In this document: piece by piece, positions 24,896-32,472 of the stretch
Position numbering within the stretch: the first letter of the stretch is position 1
How the letters are laid out: each line of letters begins with the position of its first letter
Assembly (NCBI GenBank): GCA_938083085.1
Contig: CALLKX010000006.1
Location: forward strand, 1 to 64,000
Direction of reading: 5' to 3'
Length of the DNA stretch: 64,000 nucleotides
Origin: an uncultured bacterium
GTDB lineage: Bacteria; Planctomycetota; UBA1135; GCA-002686595
Translations under genes and position numbers: made by a program
The notes under the pieces: generated by a model
The model's database searches: none
Told to the model about the DNA's origin: nothing
The model's input: only the letters and a program-made list of their open reading frames with translations

Positions 24896-25843
24896 TCAGA
24901 AGAGGCCCAGGTCGCGCATGGCGAGGACGTCATCGTGGATGGCGCCCGCCGTCTTCTGGAGCAGCGCCCGGGACTCGGTCTTCAGGGGGAGCTCGACGAT
25001 CCGCTCGACCCCGCCGCGCCCGAGGATGGCGGGGACGCCCATGTAGAGGTTCTCGAGACCGTACTCCCCGTTGAGCAGGCAGGCACAGGGCATCATCCGA
25101 CGCTCATCCCGCAGGATCGAGGCGGCCATAGCCACCGACGCGGACGCCGGCGCGTACCAGGCGCTGCCGGTCTTGAGGAGCTTGACGATCTCGCCGCCGC
25201 CCTTCTTCGTCCGCTCCCCCATGGCCTCGACCGCGTCGCGGTCGATCAGGTCCAAGACCCCGATGCCGTTCACGGTGCAGCGATCCGGCATGGGCACCAT
25301 GGAATCACCGTGTGCGCCGAGCACCATGGCGTCCACGTCCTGCACCGCTGCGCCCGTTGCCTCGGAGATGAACCAGGAGTAGCGGGCCGCGTCGAGGACC
25401 CCCGCCATGCCGATGACCCGCCGCGAGGGGAACGCGAGGGAGTGCCGCATGAGCGTCACCATCGAGTCGAGCGGGTTGGTCACCACGATGACGACTGCCT
25501 CAGGGGACCCGGCGCGGATGTACTCCGCGACGCTCTGCATGACCTTGCCGTTGACCTCAAGTAGATCCGAGCGACTCATGCCTGGCTTACGCGGGAGGCC
25601 AGCCGTCACGATGAAGACATCGGAGTCGTAGGTGTCCCGCGGGTCATTGGTGCCGACGACGCGGCTCGAGAAGCCCTCCACCGCGGCGGACTGGTTCATG
25701 TCCAGGGCGATGCCCTGGGGGCGGCCCTCGGCGATGTCGATCAGGCAGATCTCCGGCGCGAGGTCCTTGAGCGCGGCGAGATGAGCGCAGGTTGAACCGA
25801 CGTAGCCGGCGCCGACGACGGTGAGCTTGGCGTTCTGATTCAT
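24896..25843 (-). CDS. mdh: malate dehydrogenase, LDH-like type
   Basis: Oxidises malate to oxaloacetate with NAD. The 315-residue protein starts at MNQNAKLTVVGAGYVGSTCA, the NAD-binding Rossmann glycine motif; a GTG seven codons upstream is less likely. Catalytic residues are visible: the mobile-loop Arg in TAGLPRKPGMSR (about 81-92, Arg in the position that selects dicarboxylates), Asn in VVTNPLDSMV, Arg in DAARYSWFIS, and the proton-relay His in VLGAHGDSMVP (about 174-184). Overall it is of the LDH-like/tetrameric MDH type rather than the E. coli dimeric type. Upstream of fumC in the same orientation, so together they are a probable TCA unit. Confidence 0.95.
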   Translation of the reverse strand: MNQNAKLTVVGAGYVGSTCAHLAALKDLAPEICLIDIAEGRPQGIALDMNQSAAVEGFSSRVVGTNDPRDTYDSDVFIVTAGLPRKPGMSRSDLLEVNGKVMQSVAEYIRAGSPEAVVIVVTNPLDSMVTLMRHSLAFPSRRVIGMAGVLDAARYSWFISEATGAAVQDVDAMVLGAHGDSMVPMPDRCTVNGIGVLDLIDRDAVEAMGERTKKGGGEIVKLLKTGSAWYAPASASVAMAASILRDERRMMPCACLLNGEYGLENLYMGVPAILGRGGVERIVELPLKTESRALLQKTAGAIHDDVLAMRDLGLF

Positions 25844-25964
25844 GGTCGGGAGCAGGATAGTCACTCCGAGCGAGAGGCGAGGACAAGGGAGCCCGAATCC
25901 GGATCGAGCCGCGCGGGTCCGTCCAGGCTCGCAGGGTGTGGGGCGGAAACTGGCCGCCTATGAA

Positions 25965-26006
25965 GGCGCCTCGCCCCCCCCCTTGATCGGGGGGAGGCGA
26001 GGCGCC
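25965..26006 (-). terminator. strong GC hairpin after the secreted-protein gene
   Basis: GGCGCCTCGCC (25965-25975) pairs exactly with 25996-26006. The stem continues through six C:G pairs with one bulged A and an extra C, closed by TTGATC. On the minus strand it starts 18 nt after the stop of the 26025-27641 gene and is followed by TTCATAGG. It probably terminates that gene and blocks read-through towards mdh. Confidence 0.75.
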
Positions 26007-26024
26007 GGGGTCCCAGGGTCGCTC

Positions 26025-27641
26025 TTAGAAGAAGAGGACGCTCACGCCGTCGGTGAAGTTCGACGTCGTGAAGCCGGGGATGAGGCTGTCACGGTGCCAG
26101 GCCTGGAAGTACCAGGTCTGCCCGGTCATGGCCGACATGCTGCCGTTACCGGTGGGGATGGCGTCGAGGTCGACGATGCCGGAGAAGCTCCCGGTGCTGC
26201 CGGAGGACTTGATGCCGCCCGCGACGCCGCGGCCGATGCTGCCGCCGAGGCAGAGGTTGCCCGCGCTGCCGCCGGCGCCGGCCACGAAGGCCTGATCCAG
26301 CGAGGAGATGAAGAACCCGTTGGAGTTGACGGGGAGGTTGCTCGCCTCGAGCTCCATCGTGCGGGCGGACTGGTCCACGTTGCCGGCGGTGATGTCACCG
26401 GCCACGGCGGTGGAGTTCGGGTTCGCATCGCAGTAGCTGGTAATGACCGCGCCGCTGCCGGAGGGGTCACCGGGGACCAGGATCGAGACCTGCTGGTCGC
26501 CAGGGTTGCCCGGACGGAAGAGACCAAGCGTGGCGGTGCCAGCCGTGGGCTCACCGTTGGAGGTGAACCAGTAGCTGTAGGTCGTTCCCCAGCGGAGCGC
26601 GTTGGCGTTCTCGTTGACCGCGAAGGCCTCGGTGCTCCAGGTGATCGCGCCGCCCGCCTGCGTCCCGGTCCAGGCCGTGTTGGTGTACGGCTCGCCCGAG
26701 TGGTAGTGCGGGAAGGACATGCCGACGTCGAGGAGAGTCGAACCGGTGCCGACGGGCACGGAGAAGGACTCGCCGCTGAAGTGGCTGTTGTTGTTGAAGA
26801 TCGCGAACTCGTAGCGCCAGGTGCCGTTGCCCAGATCGATGACGTTCTGGCCCAGAACGAACTGCCCCTCACCGGGGACGTTGACGTCGGTGACGGTGGC
26901 GTTCGGCTCGTAGACCGCCCAGGCCCGGATCGCAGCCTGCTCGCGGTTCGTACCGCCGCCGATGCTGAGGCTCGTGCCGGACTGCGGGCGGTTGAGGTTG
27001 CACCAGGAGACGTTGTTGAAGCCGTTCCCGGCCGCTGCGTCGTCCGGGGCGATGTACTGGGCCTCACCGAAGTAGCGGGCCGTCGGGTGCTGAGACGCGA
27101 GCACGTCCTCCACCGGGACCTGGATGCGCTTGAAGATCCGGTCGCCCGTCTGACCCTGCTGGGCGAACGGGTAGTTGAACCCGCCGGTGAAGGCGTTGAC
27201 CTGGAACTTCGGGCCGAGGCCACTCTGCGAGCCGTTGAGGCCGGAGCTGTACGGATCCGAGCACCCAACACCGAGGCGCGAGCCGGTGCCCGAGCTGTTG
27301 CAGTTACAGCAGAGGTTCTGCTGCAGCGCGGTGAAGCCGTGCTTCAGCCAGCTCATCCCGACCTGCTCGAACCGTCCGTTCTCGAGGCGATAGATGTTCT
27401 GCCCGATGACCGGGTGGTTCGTGGTGTTCGCGAACCAGAGCAGCTCCTGGTCTCCCACGTTGCAGGACGTGGTCCCCAGCGCGTAAGCGGCCATGCCGTT
27501 CAGCTGCCCGTAGTTCGAGATGTTCGGGATCTGACCGACGATGACGTCAGCGCCAGGCTGTGAACCGGGGCACTGAGCGGCGGCGCTGGCCGAGAGCGAG
27601 GAGGCGAGCAGGCCAGCTGCGAGGATGGGGAGGATTCTCAT
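26025..27641 (-). CDS. secreted protein with planctomycete-type C-terminal domain
   Basis: A 538-residue secreted protein. The signal peptide MRILPILAAGLLASSLSASA ends near AAAQ. Many cysteines follow (CPGS, CNVG, a CCNCNSSG cluster near residue 110), with numerous Asn/Gly/Ser/Thr residues and few Lys, as in exported proteins. The C-terminal third starts at YCDANPNSTAVAGDI and runs through NLPVNSNGFFISS, LCLGGSIGRGV and GQTWYFQAWHRDS to a final hydrophobic FTDGVSVLFF. I know this ordered set of motifs from many secreted proteins of Saltatorellus-like planctomycetes, where its function is undetermined. HYHSGEPYTNTAW, with several His, may bind metal (inference). Monocistronic, closed by a strong hairpin. 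Confidence 0.85.
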   Translation of the reverse strand: MRILPILAAGLLASSLSASAAAQCPGSQPGADVIVGQIPNISNYGQLNGMAAYALGTTSCNVGDQELLWFANTTNHPVIGQNIYRLENGRFEQVGMSWLKHGFTALQQNLCCNCNSSGTGSRLGVGCSDPYSSGLNGSQSGLGPKFQVNAFTGGFNYPFAQQGQTGDRIFKRIQVPVEDVLASQHPTARYFGEAQYIAPDDAAAGNGFNNVSWCNLNRPQSGTSLSIGGGTNREQAAIRAWAVYEPNATVTDVNVPGEGQFVLGQNVIDLGNGTWRYEFAIFNNNSHFSGESFSVPVGTGSTLLDVGMSFPHYHSGEPYTNTAWTGTQAGGAITWSTEAFAVNENANALRWGTTYSYWFTSNGEPTAGTATLGLFRPGNPGDQQVSILVPGDPSGSGAVITSYCDANPNSTAVAGDITAGNVDQSARTMELEASNLPVNSNGFFISSLDQAFVAGAGGSAGNLCLGGSIGRGVAGGIKSSGSTGSFSGIVDLDAIPTGNGSMSAMTGQTWYFQAWHRDSLIPGFTTSNFTDGVSVLFF

Positions 27642-27910
27642 GTGTTGGGCTGTGGAGGTACGAGCGGCGGCTGCTGGATCTCCGGGCGGAGATCTGCTGC
27701 ACCAGTGAGTGTCATTGCCGGAAGTGACAACCGCAAGACCGAACGCCCGGGGCCCCTTGTCGCACCGCGGCGGGTTGTCTCGATTCGACCCGGGTCACGA
27801 TTCAACGAACGACCTCCTGGTCCCTGACTGGCCTCCTCAGGACCCTTCAGGTGACTGGATCAGCCTGCGAAACGAGCGCGTAAAAGCTGGCTCCACCCGC
27901 TCCGCAGGCG

Positions 27911-28939
27911 TCAGGCCATGACCGCCAGCGCGGCCGCTTCCAGTCGCTCCACGTCCCCCGCGCTCAGATCGAGATGCGTGACGAACCGCAGCACCTGCGG
28001 CCCCATGGCCATCACCTGGACACCCTGCTCACCGAGAAGCTCCGCCACGCGCGCCGCAGACAGCCCTTCTCGCTCCACTCTCACCATCGCGATGTTGGTG
28101 GCCACGAGGGAGGGGTCCGCCCCCAGTCCATCGATCCTGCCGAGCCGCTCCGCCACGTCGCGCGCCAGGGCATGGTCGAGCGCGAGCCGCTCGACGTTTT
28201 GGGCGAGGGCGACGCGGGCGGCCGCCGCGAGGAGGCCCGCCTGACGCATCCAGCCGCCGAGCCGCTTCCTGACGCGCATGGCCCGCGCGATGAAGGCCGC
28301 GTCACCGGCAACCACAGACCCAACGGGCGCCCCGAGCCCCTTGGAGAGACACAGAGAGACCGAGTCGGCGTGGGCCGTCCACTCCGCTGCCGGAATGCCC
28401 GAGGCCACCACGGCGTTGGCCAGCCGCGCCCCGTCGAGGTGCACCGGGACCCCCCGCTCGCGAGCCACCGCGGAGATCGCCGCGACCTCATCCATCGGGA
28501 CCACCACGCCGCCCGCGACGTTGTGCGTCTGCTCAAGGCAAACCAGGGCCGTCTTCGGGCAGTGGATGAAGTCAGGGCGCATGGACTCCTCGACCTCGGC
28601 GGCGCTCATTCGTCCGTCCCGGCCGCCGAGGGTCATGGACTGCAGCCCATGGAGGAAGCCAGCGGCACCACCCTCGAAGGTGGTCACGTGAGCCCAGCGC
28701 TGACAGATGATCTCATCCCCTGGCCGGGTCCACGCGCCAAGCGCAACCTGATTGGCCATGGTGCCAGAAGGAACAAAGAGCGCGCGCTCCTTGCCCAGCC
28801 AGGCAGCGGCCTCCTCCTCGAGCAGGCGCACCGTCGGGTCTCCGTCGAGGACGTCGTCGCCGACCTCTGCCTCGAGGATCGCCGCCCGCATCGCGGCGGA
28901 GGGCCTCGTCACCGTGTCGCTTCGGAAGTCGGCGCCCAT
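27911..28939 (-). CDS. ltaE: low-specificity L-threonine aldolase
   Basis: A PLP enzyme that splits threonine or allo-threonine into glycine and acetaldehyde, and can also act on other beta-hydroxy amino acids. The 342-residue protein begins MGADFRSDTVTRPSAAMRAA, the family N-terminus, so the ATG 58 codons inside the open frame is the start; the TGAGG just upstream is a plausible ribosome-binding site. PLP site: SGTMANQ (58-64), His84 stacking on the ring (HVTTFEGGA), Asp169 in VHLDGARLANAV and the Schiff-base Lys200 in SVSLCLSKGLGAPVGS. Lies 4 nt after the aminotransferase, so the two form an operon for amino-acid or PLP-dependent metabolism. Confidence 0.95.
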   Translation of the reverse strand: MGADFRSDTVTRPSAAMRAAILEAEVGDDVLDGDPTVRLLEEEAAAWLGKERALFVPSGTMANQVALGAWTRPGDEIICQRWAHVTTFEGGAAGFLHGLQSMTLGGRDGRMSAAEVEESMRPDFIHCPKTALVCLEQTHNVAGGVVVPMDEVAAISAVARERGVPVHLDGARLANAVVASGIPAAEWTAHADSVSLCLSKGLGAPVGSVVAGDAAFIARAMRVRKRLGGWMRQAGLLAAAARVALAQNVERLALDHALARDVAERLGRIDGLGADPSLVATNIAMVRVEREGLSAARVAELLGEQGVQVMAMGPQVLRFVTHLDLSAGDVERLEAAALAVMA

Positions 28940-28943
28940 GACC

Positions 28944-30119
28944 TCAGCTCCCCCGCTGCTCGAGGTGCGCCCGCACCCGGCGGAGACCCTCGCGGATGTT
29001 CTCCGCGCTGTTGGCGTAGCTGAAGCGCATGTAACCCTCCCCGGAGGCGCCGAAGCTCGTCCCTGCGAGGCAGGCCACGCCGGCCTCGTTGAGCAGCTCG
29101 TCCTCCAGGACACGGCTCGCGATGCCGGTGCCCGAGGTATTCGGGAAGGCGTAGAACGCGCCCTTGGGCATCACGCAAGAGAAGCCCGGGATCGCGTTGA
29201 GCTCCTCGTGGATGATCTTGCGGCGGCCGTCGAAGGCCTCGAGCATGTCGTCCACCGCGCCTTGCGGACCGCGCATGGCCTCGATCGCCGCGACCTGGGT
29301 GGCAGCGTTCGCGCAGGAGCTGGAGTTGATCTGCAGCCGCTCCGCGTGGGCGACCAGGTCCGACGGCCAGACGCCATACCCCAGGCGCCAGCCGGTCATG
29401 GCGTAGGTCTTGCTCCAGCCGTCGAGCATGATCGCGCGGTCGCGCACCGAGTCGTACTGCAGGATCGAGACGTGCTCCTCACCATCATAGAGCTGACGGC
29501 TGTAGATCTCGTCGCAGAGGATCGTCACATGCGGGTGCTGCTCCAGCCCGGCCACGAGGGCGTCCATCTCCGAGCGCGGCACGACCCCGCCGGTCGGGTT
29601 GGCCGGCGTGTTGACGATGAGCAGTGAGGTCTGAGGCGTGATCTTGGACAGGACATCCTCCGCCGAGAACGAGAACCCGCGGTCCTCGGGCAGGGCGTAC
29701 GGCACCGGCTTGGCCCCTGACCAGTGGATCAGGCTCTCGTAGATCGGGAAGCCGGGGTTGGGGTAGACGATCTCCTTGCCGGGCTCACCAAACATCATGA
29801 TCGCATAGAACATCGTGGGCTTGCCGCCGGGCACGATGAGCACGTTGTCCGCGTCGATCTCCGCGCCGCGGTACTCCCGCACGTTGTCCACCACGGCCTC
29901 GCGGAGCTCGGGGAGCCCCTTCGCCGGCGTGTACTTGTGGTAGCCGTCCGCGAGCGCCTTGCGCCCGGCCTCCACGACGTTGGGGGGCGTCTCGAAGTCG
30001 GGGGCGCCGATGTGCAGGTGCACCACGTCCTTGCCCTGGGCTTCGAGGGCCTTGGCCTTGGCGAAGACCTCGAAGGCGGTCTCGGTCCCGAGGACCTCCA
30101 TGCGGTTGGCGAGGGTCAT
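28944..30119 (-). CDS. class I/II PLP-dependent aminotransferase (aspartate aminotransferase family)
   Basis: A 391-residue fold-type I aminotransferase. It shows the full set of landmarks: YTPAKGLPELREAV (63-76), the phosphate-binding GGKPTMFYAI (98-107), YPNPGFPIYES (119-129), NPTGG (174-178), Asp203 and Tyr206 in CDEIYSRQLYD, the Schiff-base Lys237 in GWSKTYAMTGWRLGY, and the substrate-carboxylate Arg in MRFSYANS near the C-terminus. This is the AspB-like group, which covers aspartate and several related keto acids; substrate specificity cannot be settled from motifs. ATG start. First gene of the pair with ltaE. Confidence 0.93.
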   Translation of the reverse strand: MTLANRMEVLGTETAFEVFAKAKALEAQGKDVVHLHIGAPDFETPPNVVEAGRKALADGYHKYTPAKGLPELREAVVDNVREYRGAEIDADNVLIVPGGKPTMFYAIMMFGEPGKEIVYPNPGFPIYESLIHWSGAKPVPYALPEDRGFSFSAEDVLSKITPQTSLLIVNTPANPTGGVVPRSEMDALVAGLEQHPHVTILCDEIYSRQLYDGEEHVSILQYDSVRDRAIMLDGWSKTYAMTGWRLGYGVWPSDLVAHAERLQINSSSCANAATQVAAIEAMRGPQGAVDDMLEAFDGRRKIIHEELNAIPGFSCVMPKGAFYAFPNTSGTGIASRVLEDELLNEAGVACLAGTSFGASGEGYMRFSYANSAENIREGLRRVRAHLEQRGS

Positions 30120-30522
30120 TGGATCTGTCGAGGGATGGGGACTCGGGAAACGCTCAGCGTCGCGGCACGCAGACCGACGCGGGCGACAAGATTAGCGCCA
30201 GCACGTCCCCTTGGAGACCCCCTTCCTGCCGCCAGCCAGCGCTCATTTTCAGGGCCCCTCGTCAGGACGTCGGGCCGAGGCCCCGGCTCGACCGGCCACC
30301 AGCTCGTCCTGCCCCCGCCCCAATCGAGCCGTCCGACTGGCGAGCCGACCCCGTGACGCCACCTCGCGATCCGCCCGGACACGACCCGCTCGCCGGCGGC
30401 GCGGCCGCCCCCCTTCCCAGGCCGCCGGTCCCCAGGCCGCCGGTCCCCAGGCTCTCGCCGGTCCCCGGTCCCCCGCTGGTCCTCTGCCCGGCGGGCAGCA
30501 TCGCGGGACCCTGGCTGGACCG
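30120..30522. other. 403-bp intergenic space containing a 15-bp repeat
   Basis: Lies between the aminotransferase start and the stop of the barrel-protein gene, both on the minus strand. It is very C-rich on the plus strand. The only structure recognised is the repeat at 30421-30450 near the barrel gene end. No gene is supported. Confidence 0.5.
30421..30450. repeat. 15-bp tandem repeat downstream of the barrel gene
   Basis: Two exact copies of GCCGCCGGTCCCCAG, with a partial copy before (CCCAG at 30416-30420) and a degenerate one after (CGCCGGTCCCC). It lies 73 nt beyond the barrel-protein stop on that strand, the same distance as the array behind the rhomboid gene. Confidence 0.8.
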
Positions 30523-31311
30523 TCAGAAGCGGCGGGTGAAGCCGACGAACAGGCCGATGTCCTCGGCAGCAGCGTTGAGCCCCACCCGGGCGCCGACGTC
30601 CACGATCATCTCGCTCGAGAGGGTGCGGGTCAGGCCGAGGTTCAAGGAGGCGAGGTAGTCGTCCGGGCCCGCGACCCCCGCGTACTCCAGGTAGGCGCCC
30701 GTCGTCTCGTCCAGCGAGAAGCCCGCCACGGCCGTGTGGAGCACCTCGAGGTCGTACCTGTCCTCCTCGTCATCGTGGACCGCGTCAAAGCTGGCCATCA
30801 AGCCCAAGCTAACGGAGCCGAGGCTCGCGGAGTACGGGAGGGCCAGCCCTCCCTCCACCTCGGAGCCGCCGACCTCCCCCCCCGAGGGGAAGCTGACGAA
30901 GGGGAGCAGCGCAAAGGCCGTCTCGCCCCCGTCGTTCCCCCACAGGTTGACCTTGAGGCGCGTCACCACGTCCCCGATGCCGGTCGCCTCGCCTCCCTGC
31001 GGTGCGTCCTCGAGGATGTAAGGGTCCACCAGGAACTGGAGGTCGGTGTTCTCCGAGAGCCCGACCTTCGCGTTGGTCTGGAAGCCCACGAACCGCTTCC
31101 GCCCCCGGTCGCGCGACCAGTCCACCACGCTCACCTCGAACTGCAGGTGGCCCGCGTCCAGGGTGATCGGACTCTCCGTGGCGTCGGGGCGGTCCGACGC
31201 GAGGGGGCGCAGCGCGTCCTCGGGGACGGGGTGGAAGAGGCTGTAGGCGGGCGCCTCGTCCCCCTGGGGGGCGCAGAGCATGGACAGCAGCAGCGGAGTC
31301 AGGGCAGTCAT
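30523..31311 (-). CDS. predicted outer-membrane beta-barrel (MetA-pathway/transporter-like)
   Basis: A 262-residue protein with signal peptide MTALTPLLLSMLCAPQGDEA (start chosen for it; upstream frame rejected). The rest consists of alternating strands with aromatic ends: LQFEVSVVDWSRD, RFVGFQTNAKVGLSENTDL, DVVTRLKVNLWGNDGGETAF and others. It ends in GLFVGFTRRF with a C-terminal Phe, the recognition signal for barrel insertion by Bam. The order DRPDATESPITLDAGHLQFE near the start is typical of the PF13557-type (phenol MetA-pathway) barrel proteins, whose exact cargo is usually unknown. Divergent from the iron-type ABC importer with 106 nt between, which suggests shared regulation and perhaps a shared substrate (inference). 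Confidence 0.85.
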   Translation of the reverse strand: MTALTPLLLSMLCAPQGDEAPAYSLFHPVPEDALRPLASDRPDATESPITLDAGHLQFEVSVVDWSRDRGRKRFVGFQTNAKVGLSENTDLQFLVDPYILEDAPQGGEATGIGDVVTRLKVNLWGNDGGETAFALLPFVSFPSGGEVGGSEVEGGLALPYSASLGSVSLGLMASFDAVHDDEEDRYDLEVLHTAVAGFSLDETTGAYLEYAGVAGPDDYLASLNLGLTRTLSSEMIVDVGARVGLNAAAEDIGLFVGFTRRF

Positions 31312-31417
31312 GGGGCCGGGATTCTGCCCTCCGGTTCGAGACGCGGGCCGCTGCTTTTGAAGACAACCTCGGGACCGGGGTGTGGCCCCCTGCTCCCGGG
31401 TGCCTATCTTCCAGGAC

Positions 31418-32467
31418 ATGAGACTCCCCTCCCTCTGCCTGTCCTTGGTCCTCGCCGCCACCCTCTCCGCCTGCGGCGACGGTCCTGACCTCGTGGTTCG
31501 GGTCTCCCTGGACCAGGTCTTCTCGGAGGAGCTCATGCGTGAGTTCGAGGAGTCCTCCGGGCTCGAGGTCCGCGTCCAGTACGACATCGAGCAGTCCAAG
31601 ACGGTCGGGCACGTGCGGGCCATCATCGAGGAGGCCGCCCGGCCGCGCACGGACGTCTTCTGGAACAACGAGATCGCCCAGACGATACGCCTCGCGGAGC
31701 TGGGGCTCCTGCAGCCCTACGACTCCCCGAGCGCCGCCGAGATCCCCGAGCTGTTCCGGGACCCTGAGCGGCGCTGGACCGGCTTCGCGGCGCGCGCGCG
31801 CGTCCTCATCGTGAACACCGACCTGGTCCCCGCCGGCGAGGAGCCCAGGGGCACCATGGACCTCTTCGATCCGAAGTGGTCCGGGAAGTGCGGCATCGCG
31901 CGACCCCTCACCGGGACCACGCTCACCCACGCGACCGGGCTCTACGAGGTCATGGGCGAGGAGTGGGCCAGGGACTTCTTCACCCGCGTCGTGTCCTCCA
32001 ACGAGGCCGGGGCCGTCAACCTCCCGGAGAGCAACGGCCAGGCCATGACCCTCGTAAAGAACGGCGCCCTCGCCTGGGCCTGGACGGACACGGATGACTT
32101 CAACGTCGCGCGCCTCCAGGGCGCGCCGGTGCGGCGGGTCTACCCGGATCAAGAGCCCGGACCCGGCGTGCTCATGAAGGACGGCGAGCCCCTGGGGACG
32201 CTCTTGATCCCCAACAGCGTGATGATCCTCAAGGACGCCCCCCACCCGGAGAACGCCAGGCGTTTCGTGGACTGGGTCCTCACCCGGGAGATCGAAGCCA
32301 GGCTCGCGGCGTCGCGCTCCGCTCAGATCCCCGTCCGGGAGGACGTCGCGCGCCCCGACCACGTCGGCCGTATCGGAGACTTCCGCGCCATGAACGTGGA
32401 GTACGGCGACATCGGCTCCACCATCGGCGCGCGCTCCAGCGAGCTCGGCGAGACCTTCATCCGCTGA
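31418..32467 (+). CDS. fbpA: iron(III)-type ABC transporter substrate-binding lipoprotein
   Basis: A 349-residue periplasmic binding lipoprotein. The start is the ATG of MRLPSLCLSLVLAATLSACG, with the lipobox LSAC and lipidated Cys19; AGGA precedes it. It has the FbpA/AfuA-type class II fold landmarks: VVRVSLDQVFSEELMREFEE (about 29-48), TDVFWNNE (84-91), the hinge LIVNTDLVPAGEEPRG (about 129-144), WSGKCGIARPLTGTT, and the C-terminal NSVMILKDAPHPENARRFVD. FbpA proteins bind Fe(III) via paired tyrosines; I do not see a clear YY pair in the usual place, so another ion or an organic cargo (2-aminoethylphosphonate, thiamine or polyamine relatives) cannot be excluded. First gene of the importer operon, 5 nt before the permease. 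Confidence 0.88.
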   Translation: MRLPSLCLSLVLAATLSACGDGPDLVVRVSLDQVFSEELMREFEESSGLEVRVQYDIEQSKTVGHVRAIIEEAARPRTDVFWNNEIAQTIRLAELGLLQPYDSPSAAEIPELFRDPERRWTGFAARARVLIVNTDLVPAGEEPRGTMDLFDPKWSGKCGIARPLTGTTLTHATGLYEVMGEEWARDFFTRVVSSNEAGAVNLPESNGQAMTLVKNGALAWAWTDTDDFNVARLQGAPVRRVYPDQEPGPGVLMKDGEPLGTLLIPNSVMILKDAPHPENARRFVDWVLTREIEARLAASRSAQIPVREDVARPDHVGRIGDFRAMNVEYGDIGSTIGARSSELGETFIR

Positions 32468-32472
32468 ATCCC

